Source: Bactrocera neohumeralis
Taxonomy: Eukaryota; Arthropoda; Insecta; Diptera; Tephritidae
DNA length: 64,000 bases
Assembly: GCF_024586455.1 (NCBI RefSeq)
Contig: NW_026089623.1
Span: forward strand, 15,442,236 to 15,506,235
Reading direction: 5' to 3'
This document shows positions 10,999 through 22,032 of this stretch, piece by piece. Within the stretch, counting starts at the first letter, position 1. The number at the start of each line of letters is the position of its first letter. The position numbers and the translations under genes were made by a program. The notes under the pieces were generated by a model that was not told the origin of the DNA, ran no database searches, and saw only the letters and a list, made by a program, of their open reading frames with translations.

Positions 10999-13747
10999 TT
11001 AAAAAATCAATTTTCTTTTATTATATTATGAAATTCTACAACACCTCAAGTTGATGCGATTAATAGTTTCGGGGATATCGCCTTGAGAACTTATGCACTC
11101 GAGTCTAGCTGGGCTAAGTGCGCCGTCTTTAAATGCGTTTTGTTTGAAACTGTGTTTTTGAAGTCGGTTGGCAAGATTAATCATGAAATTTTACACAGGA
11201 GAGACACAATTCTTAAAGACTTAGACGAAGGACTTATTTTCGATAACAAATATTTAAAAAAAAATGACGCTGCATTTTAACTGAAAATTTCATTTTTTTG
11301 TAAAAAATGTCTGCCAAAAATCCAATTTTAATTCTTTTCCTTCGTCCAAGTTCTAAGTTAAGGTTTTAATTTACACACATGTTTTTTCCCTTTAGGGGAT
11401 CCTGTAAGGAGTTACCCTGGCAATGGGGTAGCATCTTTTTTTCTAGGGGTCACCGATAATGGCGTCGCAAAGGCCGATTATAAAATATTTTTTTCCAAAA
11501 ATTTCGGAATTTCTTTGTTAATAGTGTATTTTGGTAACCATAAAAAGTTCTAATAAAATATTAAAATTTTTGTTTAGCAAAAAATTGTTGGAAAAATGCT
11601 GTTTTTCTACCGAGGGAACCCATGTAACCACTTAATACTAATCGCCACAGACAACAAATGATAAATTTCAACCATACGTTGATCGAAAAACGACCAGAAT
11701 TGGCCGGAATAATTGGGATTATACACATTAATGCTGCAAAATAAAAACTAATGGTTTTGTGATGAATAATATATATTGCTTACAGAGTTTGTTTCACTCA
11801 ACTTTTGAAGGATTTTACGTATCACTTCTCATATAAACCTTTTTATGTTTTGTATCATGATGTGATCAAAAGTCTTACTGGACTTTAGTTTTGTTTTTTG
11901 CAAAATTTATATGATTTGGAACAATATCTTCAAAGCACTCCCTTATCCGTCTTCTTCTTATGTACTAGTGCTCCCATTACCAACAACATATGTACAATTC
12001 TCCTTATTCTCATATCTATTTTTCTCATTTCATAATTTCCCTATTTAAATTTTCTTATTCTATAAACATTTGCACTCATTAGTTTTAAGCCGATATATGT
12101 TAACTTCTTAGCTGTAAGGATTAGAAATTGGTGTTAAATAACAATGCTACATTCGAAAATAATGGATTTGTTATCCAATAAATCCAGAAATATATGTATG
12201 TACATATGTACAAGTATACCTTTAAATCAAATAGCTATCAATTTGTTAGTCTGCAATGTTATACAATATTTCCATCTCTAATATTTAGATAAGTGCATAA
12301 GTGCAAGTATGTTTCTTTAGTTTATTCGAAAAGCATTATACTTTTTCAATAGCTCTTCTTACAATGTACCAATGCATACCTAAATAAGTTTATTTGTGTT
12401 TGTACTCAAATAATAATGTATAATAAACGCGCATATTACCTTATATTTATTTATAACACAATTCGATGCTTTGGATGGGTTATTGCTCAATGACATGTAA
12501 ACTTGTCCAAGCATGAAATAATTAAACTGTTCATCACATAAGCACCCTTTTCAGTTTAAAACTTCTAACCAGAAGTAACCTTAAGGCAATTTATGAGTGC
12601 AAACGCATGGAATCTACATGAATAAATGTATGTATTTGTTAAATGTTCAGTAATAAAGCAGTTTATTCAATTTCATTTACATGTGAAAAACATTAAAATA
12701 AGCTTTAACATGGCATGAGGGGGATCCCTCCTAGGAATAAATCTTTCGGCATTGCCAAATTTTAATTCTGTGTAGATTCTATTTCACTCTGCAAGCACTC
12801 TCGTAAGTAATGTAAAAATGAGCTCATCACCCTCATCATATTTAAATATTAAAATGGTCGAAAACAATGTGTAACCGAGAAAACATCGTCCGTTATGACG
12901 GCAAACGTTAACTTCCGTTACGTAATTCTCACAAATAAAAAAGTGGTACATATAGAGGCCGTATTTTGATCTTTCAGTCTGTATGAAGCTGTATGCTATG
13001 TACCGTTATCTTGTACAATAATCCATTCCTATTTTCGTGAAGATATTTTATTAAAAAAAGTCTAAGTCAATTCAATTCGTCACACCGATAATTTATATAT
13101 ACATATTTAGATTTTGTGTTTTTTTTTGAGTGTTGCAAATTTTGTGGTAAACATCATGGTATATTATATTTATAGGGTATAAAAATTATGATTAAATTTC
13201 AGCTCTTAATATTAATATTAACAGGTGGCGCATTGATTTACATTATAAATAACTCCGGAATAATTCTTATTTTCTTCGAATGCTTTGGCACAAATTATGA
13301 TATAGAGAAAATAAAAACTTAACGACTCGTTACAAGTTATTCGGGGTTAAAGTTCGACCTTGAATCGTGAATATAATTTTTAAAATTTTGTATATTTTTT
13401 TATTTTTCCTCAAAATCGTAGAATATAATAAGATATTTTAAAACATGTGTTTTAATACGATGAATTTATATATTTTATGTTTAGAATGCTTGAAAAAAAC
13501 CATCAGAAATTTGTATCTATATACATTCATAAAAATGAAGGTTTTCTATATGTTCTTTATAAAATCGCAAACTATGGATTTTATCATATGATGAGCTTTA
13601 GCAAAGTGATGGGAATGAGCCAAAAAAGGTTTCTGAGTCACATTGAACGGAGAATGACTCTGTTTTTTCTGCATCCAGTGAACTTCGAGCGAAAACTGAG
13701 TCTGAGTTGACTAAATCCACAAAACATGTAGGAAAACAAATTAATTT
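10999..13747. other. AT-rich non-coding stretch
   Basis: I see no gene of recognised family. Short open frames (for example 11083-11280 and 13477-13710) lack domain signatures and are consistent with chance. Confidence 0.5.
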
Positions 13748-13977
13748 AGGGGGATTCTCTTGCTCTTGCAAAACCCTTGCACGCTGCATGTATTGCACGA
13801 ATTTTAAAGAATTCCAGTTGGTGCAATGACACAACAACAAAACACACAATTATTAAAAATAAAAAGGCTGTAAAATATTATTATTTTCTTGCAATAACAC
13901 AAAAACAAATAATGCAACCCTGTGTCAGCTGTCATTTTACATAAAGACATATTTTGCAACAGCAAGAGAATCCCTCC
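13748..13977. mobile_element. MITE, ~27-bp terminal inverted repeats
   Basis: The left end GGGGGATTCTCTTGCTCTTG is mirrored by the right end, whose reverse complement reads GGAGGGATTCTCTTGCTGTT. About 25 of 27 positions match. It spans ~230 bp with no ORF and contains sub-terminal TTGCA-rich repeats. The target duplication is not clear, so the superfamily is left open. Confidence 0.75.
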
Positions 13978-14369
13978 ATTGTTTTAATTATTATGAGCGA
14001 AAGGTTGTTGTTATAGAGTCGCCGTGGTTATTAAAAGCAAAAATTCCTCGCTATGAAATTATTCTAGTATTGACAATGGTTTTTGCAAATGTGGTAATAT
14101 CCTATTTGCTTTTTCTCTCAATTTAGTTTAGAAGTTGTCCAGTGCAATTTTGTATTTCGAAATAAGCAAAATTAATAAAATGATTAAAAATAATTTTCTT
14201 AAAACAATTATTTTAGTTTTAGTTATATTAATAAAATCTGGTACACATGTTTTTTGGCATCATGAGAAATTTAGTATTGCAGATGGACAGATACAACGCC
14301 CCCAAAACTCAATTAATCAAAAAATTATGAAATGCTATAACTAAGCTCCACATTTTAAAAGACCTCTTA
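13978..14369. other. AT-rich spacer with one short unrecognised ORF
   Basis: A 69-codon frame at 14135-14344 (+) has one hydrophobic segment (FLKTIILVLVILI) but no family I recognise, and it may be chance. Confidence 0.35.
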
Positions 14370-14804
14370 TTCTTCTTTACTGGCGTAGACAGCTTTTACA
14401 CGATTATAGCCGAGTTAAGAACAGCGCGCCAGTCGCCTCTTCTTTTCACAACGTGGTGCCAATTGGAAAGCCAGGTCTTTCTCCACCTGGTCCTTCCAAC
14501 GGAGTGGAGGTCTTCCTTTTCCTCTGCTTCCCCCGGCGAGTATTGCGTCGAATACTTTCAGAGCTGAAGTGTTTTCGCCCATACGTACGACATGACCTAG
14601 CCAGCGCAGCCGCTGTCCCTTAATTCACTGAACTATGTCAATGTCGTCGTATATCTCATACAGCTCATCGTTCCATCGATTGCGATATTTGCCGTGGCCA
14701 ACACGGGAAGGGCCATAAATCTTCCGCAGAACCTTTCTCTCGAAAATTCGCAATGTCGACTCATGAGATGTTGTCATTGTCCAATCCTCTGCGCCATGCA
14801 GGGT
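14370..14804 (-). mobile_element. RTE-clade retrotransposon, copy 2 (3' part)
   Basis: The minus strand carries the RTE 3' end: tail, TAGCCGAG region and the C-terminal LRWLGHV-type block. It matches the other copies up to the RT thumb. A mariner relic then interrupts it, and a further RTE piece of ~35 bp (15226-15262, the AGTCGTCGCACTCGCGAC stretch) lies beyond. Confidence 0.85.
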
Positions 14805-14810
14805 TTGTCT

Positions 14811-15225
14811 TTAAAGTAATAGGAGCGACTGTACTTCGGAGCGTGCGCGTACCGACTGGATTCGGTAGAGGGCGTTCCTAGCTAACAAACGACCGTCTGG
14901 TCAGTTGTCTGCGAGCCGAAAATGCAGCGTGCGTTAGAGCAGAGGTACGCGATAAAATTCTGTATGAAACTAGGTAAATTTGCGACAGAGACTTTTGATA
15001 TGATCAAGCAGACTTACCCAGATGTTGCTTTAGTAAGAATAGGTGTGTTTCGTTGGTATCACGCCTTTTTGCGTAAAGTTTTGAACTCAGACCGTCGACT
15101 AAGTATTCGTTTAATTGCCCAAATGTTAAATTTATCAAAATCTGTGGTTCATGACATTGACGCTTGAACATGCGCAGGTGTGCGCGAACATGGTCTCAAA
15201 AGTGTTCACTAACGACCTGAAATAG
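14811..15225 (+). mobile_element. mariner deletion derivative
   Basis: Its ORF at 14922-15167 encodes LEQRYAIKFCMKLGK and FRWYHAFL joined to NSDRRLSIRLIAQMLNLSKS. These are the two helix-turn-helix parts of the DNA-binding domain of a SETMAR-like mariner transposase. The normal linker between them is missing, as is the catalytic domain. RTE sequence flanks it on both sides, with ~260 bp of RTE lost at the junction. Exact ends were not resolved. Confidence 0.75.
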
Positions 15226-15262
15226 CCTAGTCGCGAGTGCGACGACTGTTTTTTTGATGAAT
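15226..15262 (-). mobile_element. RTE copy 2, short piece beyond the mariner relic
   Basis: The stretch AGTCGCGAGTGCGACGACTG matches the RTE minus-strand sequence found in copy 3 near 18093-18125. Confidence 0.7.
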
Positions 15263-15480
15263 GTAATATGTTCCTGTGCGAAAATGGGCGAAATCGGACT
15301 ATAACAACGCTTACTTCTTATATAAAATAATTTAAAATTCCACCTGAGTTTTTCACTTTTCATCACACAAATTAAGCATCAAATCTTTCCTATTCCTAAA
15401 AATAAAGAGAACTTTTAAGGGACGTTGGTTTACAAGTTAGATGAAAACCGCTGAAAGCGCTAAAGACTATCGAAAAATTC
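15263..15480. repeat. Fragment of mini-me-like repeat
   Basis: Phrases such as GAAAATGGGCGAAATCGGAC and TTTAAAATTCCACCTGAGTT match the repeats at 3840-4180 and 30830-31200. It is short and decayed. Confidence 0.45.
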
Positions 15481-16262
15481 TAAATGAAAAAGAGTTTTGA
15501 CGACTGGAAGAAGCACTGGCATAAATTTATAATACTGAATATTGATTTCAAAGGCGTCAACATTAACGTAGACGAATGAATATATATTTTTTCCAAAAAA
15601 CGAAATTTCCGTAATTTTTTGAATATATGTCGTATATCAGAATAAATCTTTGTACAAATAGAGCTTGTACAAAAACTTACCTTGTAGGCCACTCACACTT
15701 TCTTTGAAAAACAAGATTTCAAACGAATCCTTATAAACTGTTTTTTCTTACGAAATGTTATAACAAAATGTGCTTAAAAATTTAGCTTTAAAGGTTAAAT
15801 ATATGTCTATTATATATATACAAAATGATCAAAGGTAATTATAAATTGAAAACAATATTTTTTAAAAAACGTTAAATGTATACAGGCGGGTAACTGCGAA
15901 AAGGAACCGGGATGTTGCGAAAAGCGGAGATGTTGGTTTCGACGTCGTAACGAAAAAAGGGTGTGCGAGATCCTTTCTCTTTCCCCTTTGTTCAAATTGG
16001 AATGCTGGATGGTGTCATCGTGTATTGGTGCATGTGCGTGTGTGTGTGTTAATGTGTAGTGTTCTCTTGCGTGATAAGGTGTGGTGTGGTCAGGGATGGG
16101 CACATTTTTATCCCGCAAAGTTAGCAACTTGCGCACGAGGGCTAGTTGAGGGGAATATCAGTTTACGGAGGGAAGGGCAAAAAATGTTGCGAAAAAAGTC
16201 AATTACATTCCTCCATAACTTAATGTTCATCGCAGAATCAGAGATAAAGAGATGTCCAACTC

Positions 16263-16430
16263 CTCTCTCACTGGAAATGAGAGAACAATTGCTAAACGTC
16301 AAAACCTCCTGAACTCGATCAACTGTCAAAGTTCAGGAGGTTTTGACGTTTAGCAATTGTTCTCTCATTTCCAATGAGAGAGAAGTCGATCAACTGTCAA
16401 AGTTCAGGAGGTTTTGACGTTTAGCAATTG
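16263..16430. repeat. 52-bp inverted repeat plus direct copy inside hAT
   Basis: Arms 16263-16314 and 16331-16382 are reverse complements with one mismatch, separated by a 16-bp loop. The loop plus part of the right arm (16315-16359, 45 bp) is then repeated directly at 16386-16430. RNA from here would fold into a near-perfect hairpin. Confidence 0.95.
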
Positions 16431-17331
16431 GAAATGAGCGATGGCCAGATTGAAATCTTACCAAAAAAATATATAAACGGAGGGATTTGTTTCATCGTTC
16501 AAGACCTCTTATAAAAAATGTAAAACAATGAAAATTAAATAAATTTGTGAAATTTAAAGGTATTCGATAAAACGTTTTATAATTTGAAGCATCGTTGTAT
16601 TATTTTCTATGAAAAATTATTAAAAACATTTAATGATTGAGAGCTAACAAGCCTAAATCCTTTTATTGGGTATTGAAAAGTCAAAACTCAGTTGTTCTAA
16701 TATACTATAAAAATATTTAAATAGTTTCTCCATATAATAAATAACCACTATATAGTAGTTTTTATTCGTACTAAATGTTGGGTATTTTGATTTAAATGCC
16801 CAAAAATTATTATTTTGTTCAATCTGGTCATAATGGAAAATGTTATAAAAAACGCTAATTTTGAAGCGCTCTCACACTGGAATAAAAGAGCCCATACATG
16901 AGCACACAAGTGCGTTCGATCGGTATGAATTCGTTTGCCCATACACGACACACAAATCCATTTTGCGTACGTTCTTCACAGAGTTAACATGTGCGACAGG
17001 CAAGCGGAATATTTCTTGGAATTTATTTCTAATGAAGCATTTTTATCTATTTCTTTGTATTTCGTTAATAAGTTATTCCAACTTTTATTTTTCTCAATTT
17101 TATTTTTATATTTATCAGTTTTCGTTTGCCGAATTGCCAATTCATTTTTTATAAGATCAATAAATTCTGATACGAAATCTTTATTAAGGGGGGAGCCTGC
17201 TTTAGAAGCTTCAAACAATCGATTTTTTTGTTTTTGCTTAAATCTCTTTAAAAATTATCTAAGAATATGTCCCATAGTTATAGATGGGTATTCGAAATAT
17301 TATCGAAGCTAGAAGAGAAATAGTGACTGAG
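16431..17331. other. hAT interior, no recognised coding region
   Basis: This is AT-rich sequence inside the hAT boundaries. Overlapping open frames at 16935-17312 (+) and 16976-17218 (-) show no domain I recognise, and they do not resemble hAT transposase. Confidence 0.4.
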
Positions 17332-17440
17332 CTTCTAGAAGATATATGTATGAGCGCTTGGGCAAAAAGCGAAAGCTTTTAAGCGTGATTTCTCGGTTTT
17401 TAATTTTTACGATTATTCTTAATTAATTATTCTTGATCGT
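17332..17440 (-). repeat. RTE 3'-flank segment, also at 25723-25863 in inverse orientation
   Basis: The stretch from ATAGTGACTGAGCTTCTAGA to CGTATGG is repeated as reverse complement immediately after the 3' tail of RTE copy 5. Apart from a 12 versus 29 base difference near the tail, the two are nearly identical, and the similarity extends beyond the RTE sequence itself. Confidence 0.85.
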
Positions 17441-17900
17441 ATGGAATTCTTCTTCTTAATTGGCGTAGGCACCGCTTACGCGTTTATAGCCGAGTAAACA
17501 ACAGCGCGTCAGTCGTTTCTTCTTTTCGCTACGTGGCGCCAATTGGATATTCCAAGCGAAGCCAGGTCCTTCTCCACTTGGTCTTTCCAACGGAGTGGAG
17601 GTCTTCCTCTTCCTCTGCTTCCCCTGGCGGGTACTGCGTCGAATATTTTCAGAGCTGAAGTGTTTTCATCCATCCGGACAACATGATCTAGCCAGCGTAG
17701 CCGCTGTCTTTTAATTCGCTGAACTATGTCGATGTCGTCGTATATCTCGTACAGCTCATCGTTCCATCGAATGCGATAGGACCATAAATCTTTCGCAGAA
17801 TTTTTCTCTCGAAAACTCGTAACGTCGACTCATCGGTTGTTGTCATCGCCCAAGCCTCTGCACCATATAGCAGGACGGGAATTATGAGCGACTTATAGAG

Positions 17901-18167
17901 TTAAGCTTTTGTTCGTCGAGAGAGGACTTTACTTTTCAATTGCCTACTCAGTCCGAAGTAGCACCTGTTGGCAAGAGCAATCCTGCCTTGGATTTGCAGG
18001 CTTACATTGTTGGTGGTGTTAATGCTGGTTCCTAAGTAGACAAAATTATCTACAACTTCAAAGTTATGACTGTCAACAGTGACGTGAGAGCCAAGTCGCG
18101 AGTGCGACGACTGTTTGTTTGATGACAAGAGATATTTCGTCTTGCCCTCGTTCACTGCCAGACCCAT
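17901..18167 (-). pseudogene. RTE RT thumb region (copy 3)
   Basis: MGLAVNEGKTKYLLSSNKQS, FEVVDNFVYLGTS and LANRCYFGLSRQL follow the RT active site in the next frame. This is the thumb and connection region found in all RTE copies here. Confidence 0.8.
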
Positions 18168-18973
18168 TTCTTTTGCTTCCTTGTCCAGTCTGGAGAAAGC
18201 AGAACTAACGGCGCGGGTGTTAAGGCCGATGATATCAATATCATCGGCATACGCCAGCAGCTGTACACTCTTATAAATATTGTACTTGCTCGATTAAGTT
18301 CTGCAGCTCGAATTATTTTATCCAGCAGCAGGTTGAAAAAGTCGCACGATCGGGAGTCGCCTTGTCTGAAACCTCGTTTGGTATCGAACGGCTCGGAGAG
18401 GTCCTTCCCAATCCTCACGGAGCTTTTGGTGTTGCTCAATGTCAGCTTACATAGCCGTATTAGTTTTGCGGGGATACCAAATTCAGACATCGCGGCATAA
18501 AGGCTTTTGGTGCTGCCGAAAGCAGCTTTGAAATCGACGAAGAGGTGGTGTGTGTCGATTCTTCTTTCACGGGTCTTTTCCAAGATTTGGCGCATGGTGA
18601 ATATCTGGTCGGTTGTTGATTTTCCAGGTCTGAAGCCACACTGATAAGGTCCAATCAGTTTGTTGACGGTGGGCTTTAATATTTCACACAATACGCTTGA
18701 TAGAACCTTATATGCGATGTTGAGGAGACTAATCCCACGGTAGTTGGCGCAGATTGTGGGGTCACCTTTCTTATGGATTGGGCATAGCACACTTAAATTC
18801 CAATCGTTGGGCATGCTTTCGTCCGACCATATTTTACAAAGAAGCTGATGCATGCTCCTTAACAGCTCTTCGCCGCCGTGTTTGAATAGCTCGGCCGACA
18901 ATCCATCAGCCACCGCCGCTTTGTTGTTCTTCAGGCGGGCAGTTGCTATTCGAACTTCTTCATGGTCGGGCAA
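18152..18973 (-). pseudogene. RTE reverse transcriptase, longest open stretch (copy 3)
   Basis: The open frame covers RT motifs in order: ADGLSAELFKHGGEE (residues ~20-35), CPIHKKGDP, NYRGISLLN, FRPGKSTTDQ and FVDFKAAFGS (catalytic Asp). These are followed by TKRGFRQGD, after which the frame drifts. The active-site YADD follows in a shifted frame near 18235-18250, so the protein is broken at the active site. Confidence 0.85.
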
Positions 18974-19078
18974 TGGAACGTCTGCTCCATCGTCATCGAT
19001 TGGGGAATCGGGTTCGCCTTCTCCTGGCGTTGTGCGTTCACTGCCTTTCAGCAGGCTGAAGAACTGTTTCCTCCATAA

Positions 19079-19420
19079 TTAAAGTATGCTCTGGGCATCA
19101 GTGACTAGAACACCTTTGGGGGTTCTACAAGAGTATGCTCCGGTCTTGAAACCTTCTGTAAGCCGCCGCATTTTTTCGTTAAATTTTCGAGCATTACTCC
19201 TGTCGGCCAGCTTATCAAGCTCTTCGTACTCACGCATTTCAGCCTCTTTCTTTTTCTGTCTACAAATGCGTCTCGCTTCCCTCTTAAACTCTTGGTATCT
19301 ATCCCATCCCGCACGTATAGTGGTCGATCGTAACGTTGCGAGGTAGGCAGCCTGTTTTCTCTCCGCTGCGACACGGCACTCCTCGTCGTACCAGCTGTTC
19401 TTTTGCACTTTCCGAAACAT
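19079..19420 (-). pseudogene. RTE linker between endonuclease and RT (copy 3)
   Basis: The 113-codon open frame is rich in Arg, Lys and Glu (ARRICRQKKKEAEMREYEEL) and ends in YSCRTPKGVLVTDAQSIL. It matches the same linker in copies 5 and 6. The 5' truncation of the element is at its start. Confidence 0.8.
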
Positions 19421-20143
19421 ATTAATATTTGTGATATTTTCAGTTTGGTTTTGTTTTGTTTTGTTTTATCAAAATATTTAAAGAGTTGAGGTTTTTTTCT
19501 TTAATTGTTCAGTTAAATTTTAAAAATCTAAGTAGCCTCTAATAATAAAATAAAAATATATTTGCGCGGTATGGCATTATTGATTGAGAGTGGCTAAGCA
19601 CGCAAATAGAATACAAACGCTAATGGCAGAAACATCGTATTTCACTTCTCCTTCCGCTACGAGCGGCAAGCGTTTTGTTCTCGTGTTCATGCGAACAATG
19701 TTGCCATTACTCAATACGCATATGTGGTTTTGTTCACATCTAACTTTTCAATTATAATTTTTTATAATATAAAACATCAAAACTGAAATAAAACTATTAA
19801 AAATAGCTTATATATTTATAAATAATAGCATTCGTCTCTGAGTTTGAGTTAGCTTAAGAAAATTTCTAACATATTGAAGACATTTTTTATAATTACTACA
19901 GTATACCGAGATTGACAATCCTGCGTTGTGAGAAAGCAATCTGCTGACTCCTTTCTACGGGGAAAACCCCAAATCGCTGGAAATTCTAGGGTGTGCGGGC
20001 GGTAGAAGCTGTGTTAGCTAATCATTTACATTGCGCTCGCATAAGATTTGCTTGGGCATATGTGTTTGAAGAAACAGTGGTTAATAAACGGAAGTTGTTA
20101 TTGAAATTAATTTTTATAGGGAAGCTTTAAGAAATAACCTGGT
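19421..20143. other. hAT interior right of the RTE insertion
   Basis: Non-coding AT-rich sequence with no recognised domain. It leads into the transposase C-terminus. Confidence 0.4.
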
Positions 20144-20344
20144 TTGCAACTTTTTGCTTCGAAAATTATATCTATGTTTGGAACCACCTACAATTGTGAA
20201 CAATTTTTTTCAATAATGAAATTAAACAAACATAAAATAAGAAGTAGGTTATCTGATTTAAATTTTGGTACAATAATGCGCATAGCTACAGCAAATGAGA
20301 TAAAACCAAACATAGAATTTATTATGTCAAATAAACTAAATTAA
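20144..20344 (+). pseudogene. hAT transposase C-terminal dimerisation region
   Basis: This short frame has FASKIISMFGTTYNCEQFFS followed by MKLNKHKIRSRLSDLNFGTI and MRIATANEIKPNIEF. That is the conserved hAT C-terminal dimerisation block as found in ZBED5/GTF2IRD2-like transposase relatives. The catalytic domain upstream has been lost. It lies 360 bp inside the right terminal repeat, the expected place. Confidence 0.85.
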
Positions 20345-20711
20345 ATGCTGTTATAAAGACATACGTTTTAAAAAAATTATTACTCAAATAAAATATTTAT
20401 TATACTTTTTGTTATTTGTCTTACATTTTATAAATTTATAGTAGTTATAAAGAAACTTAAAATTGTTAGGCAATTTTGCAGTTATTACCCACAGTGCAAC
20501 TTCCCATATATGCGCGCGCTCTCATTTGTAAAAATGGTGTGGCAAAATGCGTTGCTCTCATTTGTAAATATGGAGTGGTCAAATACGTTGCTCTCACTTC
20601 CCTCTTCATGTTTGCCCGCGATGATCCCCTCATCTAGCCATCAAAATGTGCACACGTGCCCGAACGGGCAAAATGCCATTAAGGGCTAATATGCCCACCC
20701 CTGGGTGTGGT

Positions 20712-21204
20712 CAACTGATGTAAATGTGATGTGACGTCGCTACTCATTTAGCCAGAGCTTTTAAAGTATATGTACATATATGTCATCCCAAAATAAAAAA
20801 TTCTAAAACCGGACCATAACTATTCAGCACCCAGATATCGCCGTGCCTATGAGTGCCTTTGTACCTTAATGAAAATTAGAGAGTATGTTTTTCTAATAAC
20901 AGTATACCATTTTGCATAAAATGGTGCTAATTTGCTCTATACCGATAAAAATAATATTAGGATATTAAAAAATCCAGTTGACTTTATATGAATGATGATG
21001 GTTTCTGAGGTACATTAAAGAAACTCAGATACTATCTTTTTCTTGTAGTAAGTCGTAATGTTAAAACTAGATTAAGTTGGCTGAAGACTACATCCGTCTA
21101 CCATATACTTAATATAAGATTTCAAAACTTCCGCTTGGCTCTATATCGTAAATCCACTGGTCAATAATTTTGATATCTTACCAAATTTAATTAAACAAAT
21201 AATT
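20712..21204. other. Non-coding spacer
   Basis: Nothing recognised between the hAT right flank and RTE copy 4. Confidence 0.5.
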
Positions 21205-21851
21205 GCGCACATCTTCTCCACTATTGGGGTAGAGGACGCTTACGCGAGTATATTTACAACAGCGCGCCAGTCGTTCTTCCTTTTCGCTGTTTGGTGCCAA
21301 TTGGAGATTCCAAGTGTTGATAAGTCCTTCTCCAGCAGGTATTTCCGACGGGTTGGAGGTTTTCCTCTTCTTCTGCTTCCCCTTGCTGTTACTGAGTGGA
21401 ATATTCTCAGAGCTGGAGTGTTTTCATCCATGCGGACGACATAACCTAGCCAGCGTAGCCGTTGTCTCTTAGTTCTCTGAACTATGCTAATGTCGTCGTA
21501 CATTTCGTACAGTTCTTCGATCCTTCGACTGCGGTATTCGCCGTTGCCAATGCGCAAAGAAACACAAATCTTCCACAAGACCTTTCTCATAAAACCGGCT
21601 TATCAAATGTTGTCATCGTTCGTGCCTCTGCACCATATAGCAGGACGGGGGTGATGAGTGACCTGTAGAATTTGGTCTTTGTATGACGAGAGAGGACATT
21701 ACTTCTCAATTGCATACTCAGTCTGAAGTAGCACATGTTGCCAAGACTCATTCTGCGTTGGATTTCGAAGCTGATATTGTTGTTGATGTTAATACTGGTT
21801 TCAATGTAGATGAAATTATCTATTACTTCGAAGTAATGACTGTCTACAATA
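21205..21851 (-). mobile_element. RTE-clade retrotransposon, copy 4 (old 3' fragment)
   Basis: The minus-strand frame 21240-21590 holds the RTE C-terminal block (EELYEMYDDISIVQRTKRQR, LRWLGYVVRMDENTPAL). Similarity continues to the thumb region (NFEVV) near 21850. It is clearly more diverged than the other copies and so older. Confidence 0.85.
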
Positions 21852-21945
21852 GAGTTCGCAAACTATCGACGGCACTGTCGATACTATCGATGGTCTTAAA
21901 GAATCGCGAATATTGATCTTGTATGCCAGACAATCGATAGTATTT
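21852..21945. promoter_or_regulatory. Cluster of CGATA/TATCGAT motifs
   Basis: Several TATCGA/TCGATA words are packed between 21864 and 21945 (ACTATCGACGGCACTGTCGA, CTATCGATGG, CAATCGATAG). They resemble the DRE/BEAF class of fly promoter motifs. Whether they act as such is unknown. Confidence 0.3.
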
Positions 21946-22032
21946 AAAATATTTTTTCTTTCTAATCTTCATATTCATTTTTGTACGTTCGATATTGAGT
22001 AATAACAACGTGTTAGTGAAATTGACATTTTC

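Larger units (their letters stand above)
17441..19420 (-). mobile_element. RTE-clade retrotransposon, copy 3 (5'-truncated, nested in hAT)
   Basis: The minus-strand copy starts in the endonuclease-RT linker (FRKVQKNSWYDEECRVAAER at 19420) and runs through the RT to the 3' tail at 17441. The RT is the best preserved of the window: the frame at 18152-18973 is open for 273 codons. The downstream C-terminal part is in other frames. Confidence 0.9.
16083..20711 (+). mobile_element. Complete hAT transposon with 8-bp target duplication
   Basis: Terminal inverted repeats CAGGGATGGGCACATT (from 16091) and, as reverse complement, CAGGGGTGGGCATATT (ending 20703) match at 14 of 16 positions. They are flanked by perfect 8-bp duplications GGTGTGGT at 16083-16090 and 20704-20711, as in hAT elements. 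The element proper is 16091-20703. Inside lie a long hairpin (16263-16430), a nested RTE copy (17441-19420) and the last part of a hAT transposase (20144-20344). The rest of the transposase is gone, so it cannot move by itself. Confidence 0.9.

Noticed and set aside
14922..15167. SETMAR/histone methyltransferase-like gene
   Set aside because: Only the mariner-derived DNA-binding part is present, with an internal deletion; there is no SET domain.
16025..16312. 95-codon ORF across the hAT left end
   Set aside because: It spans the target duplication, terminal repeat and hairpin arm, so it cannot be a conserved gene.
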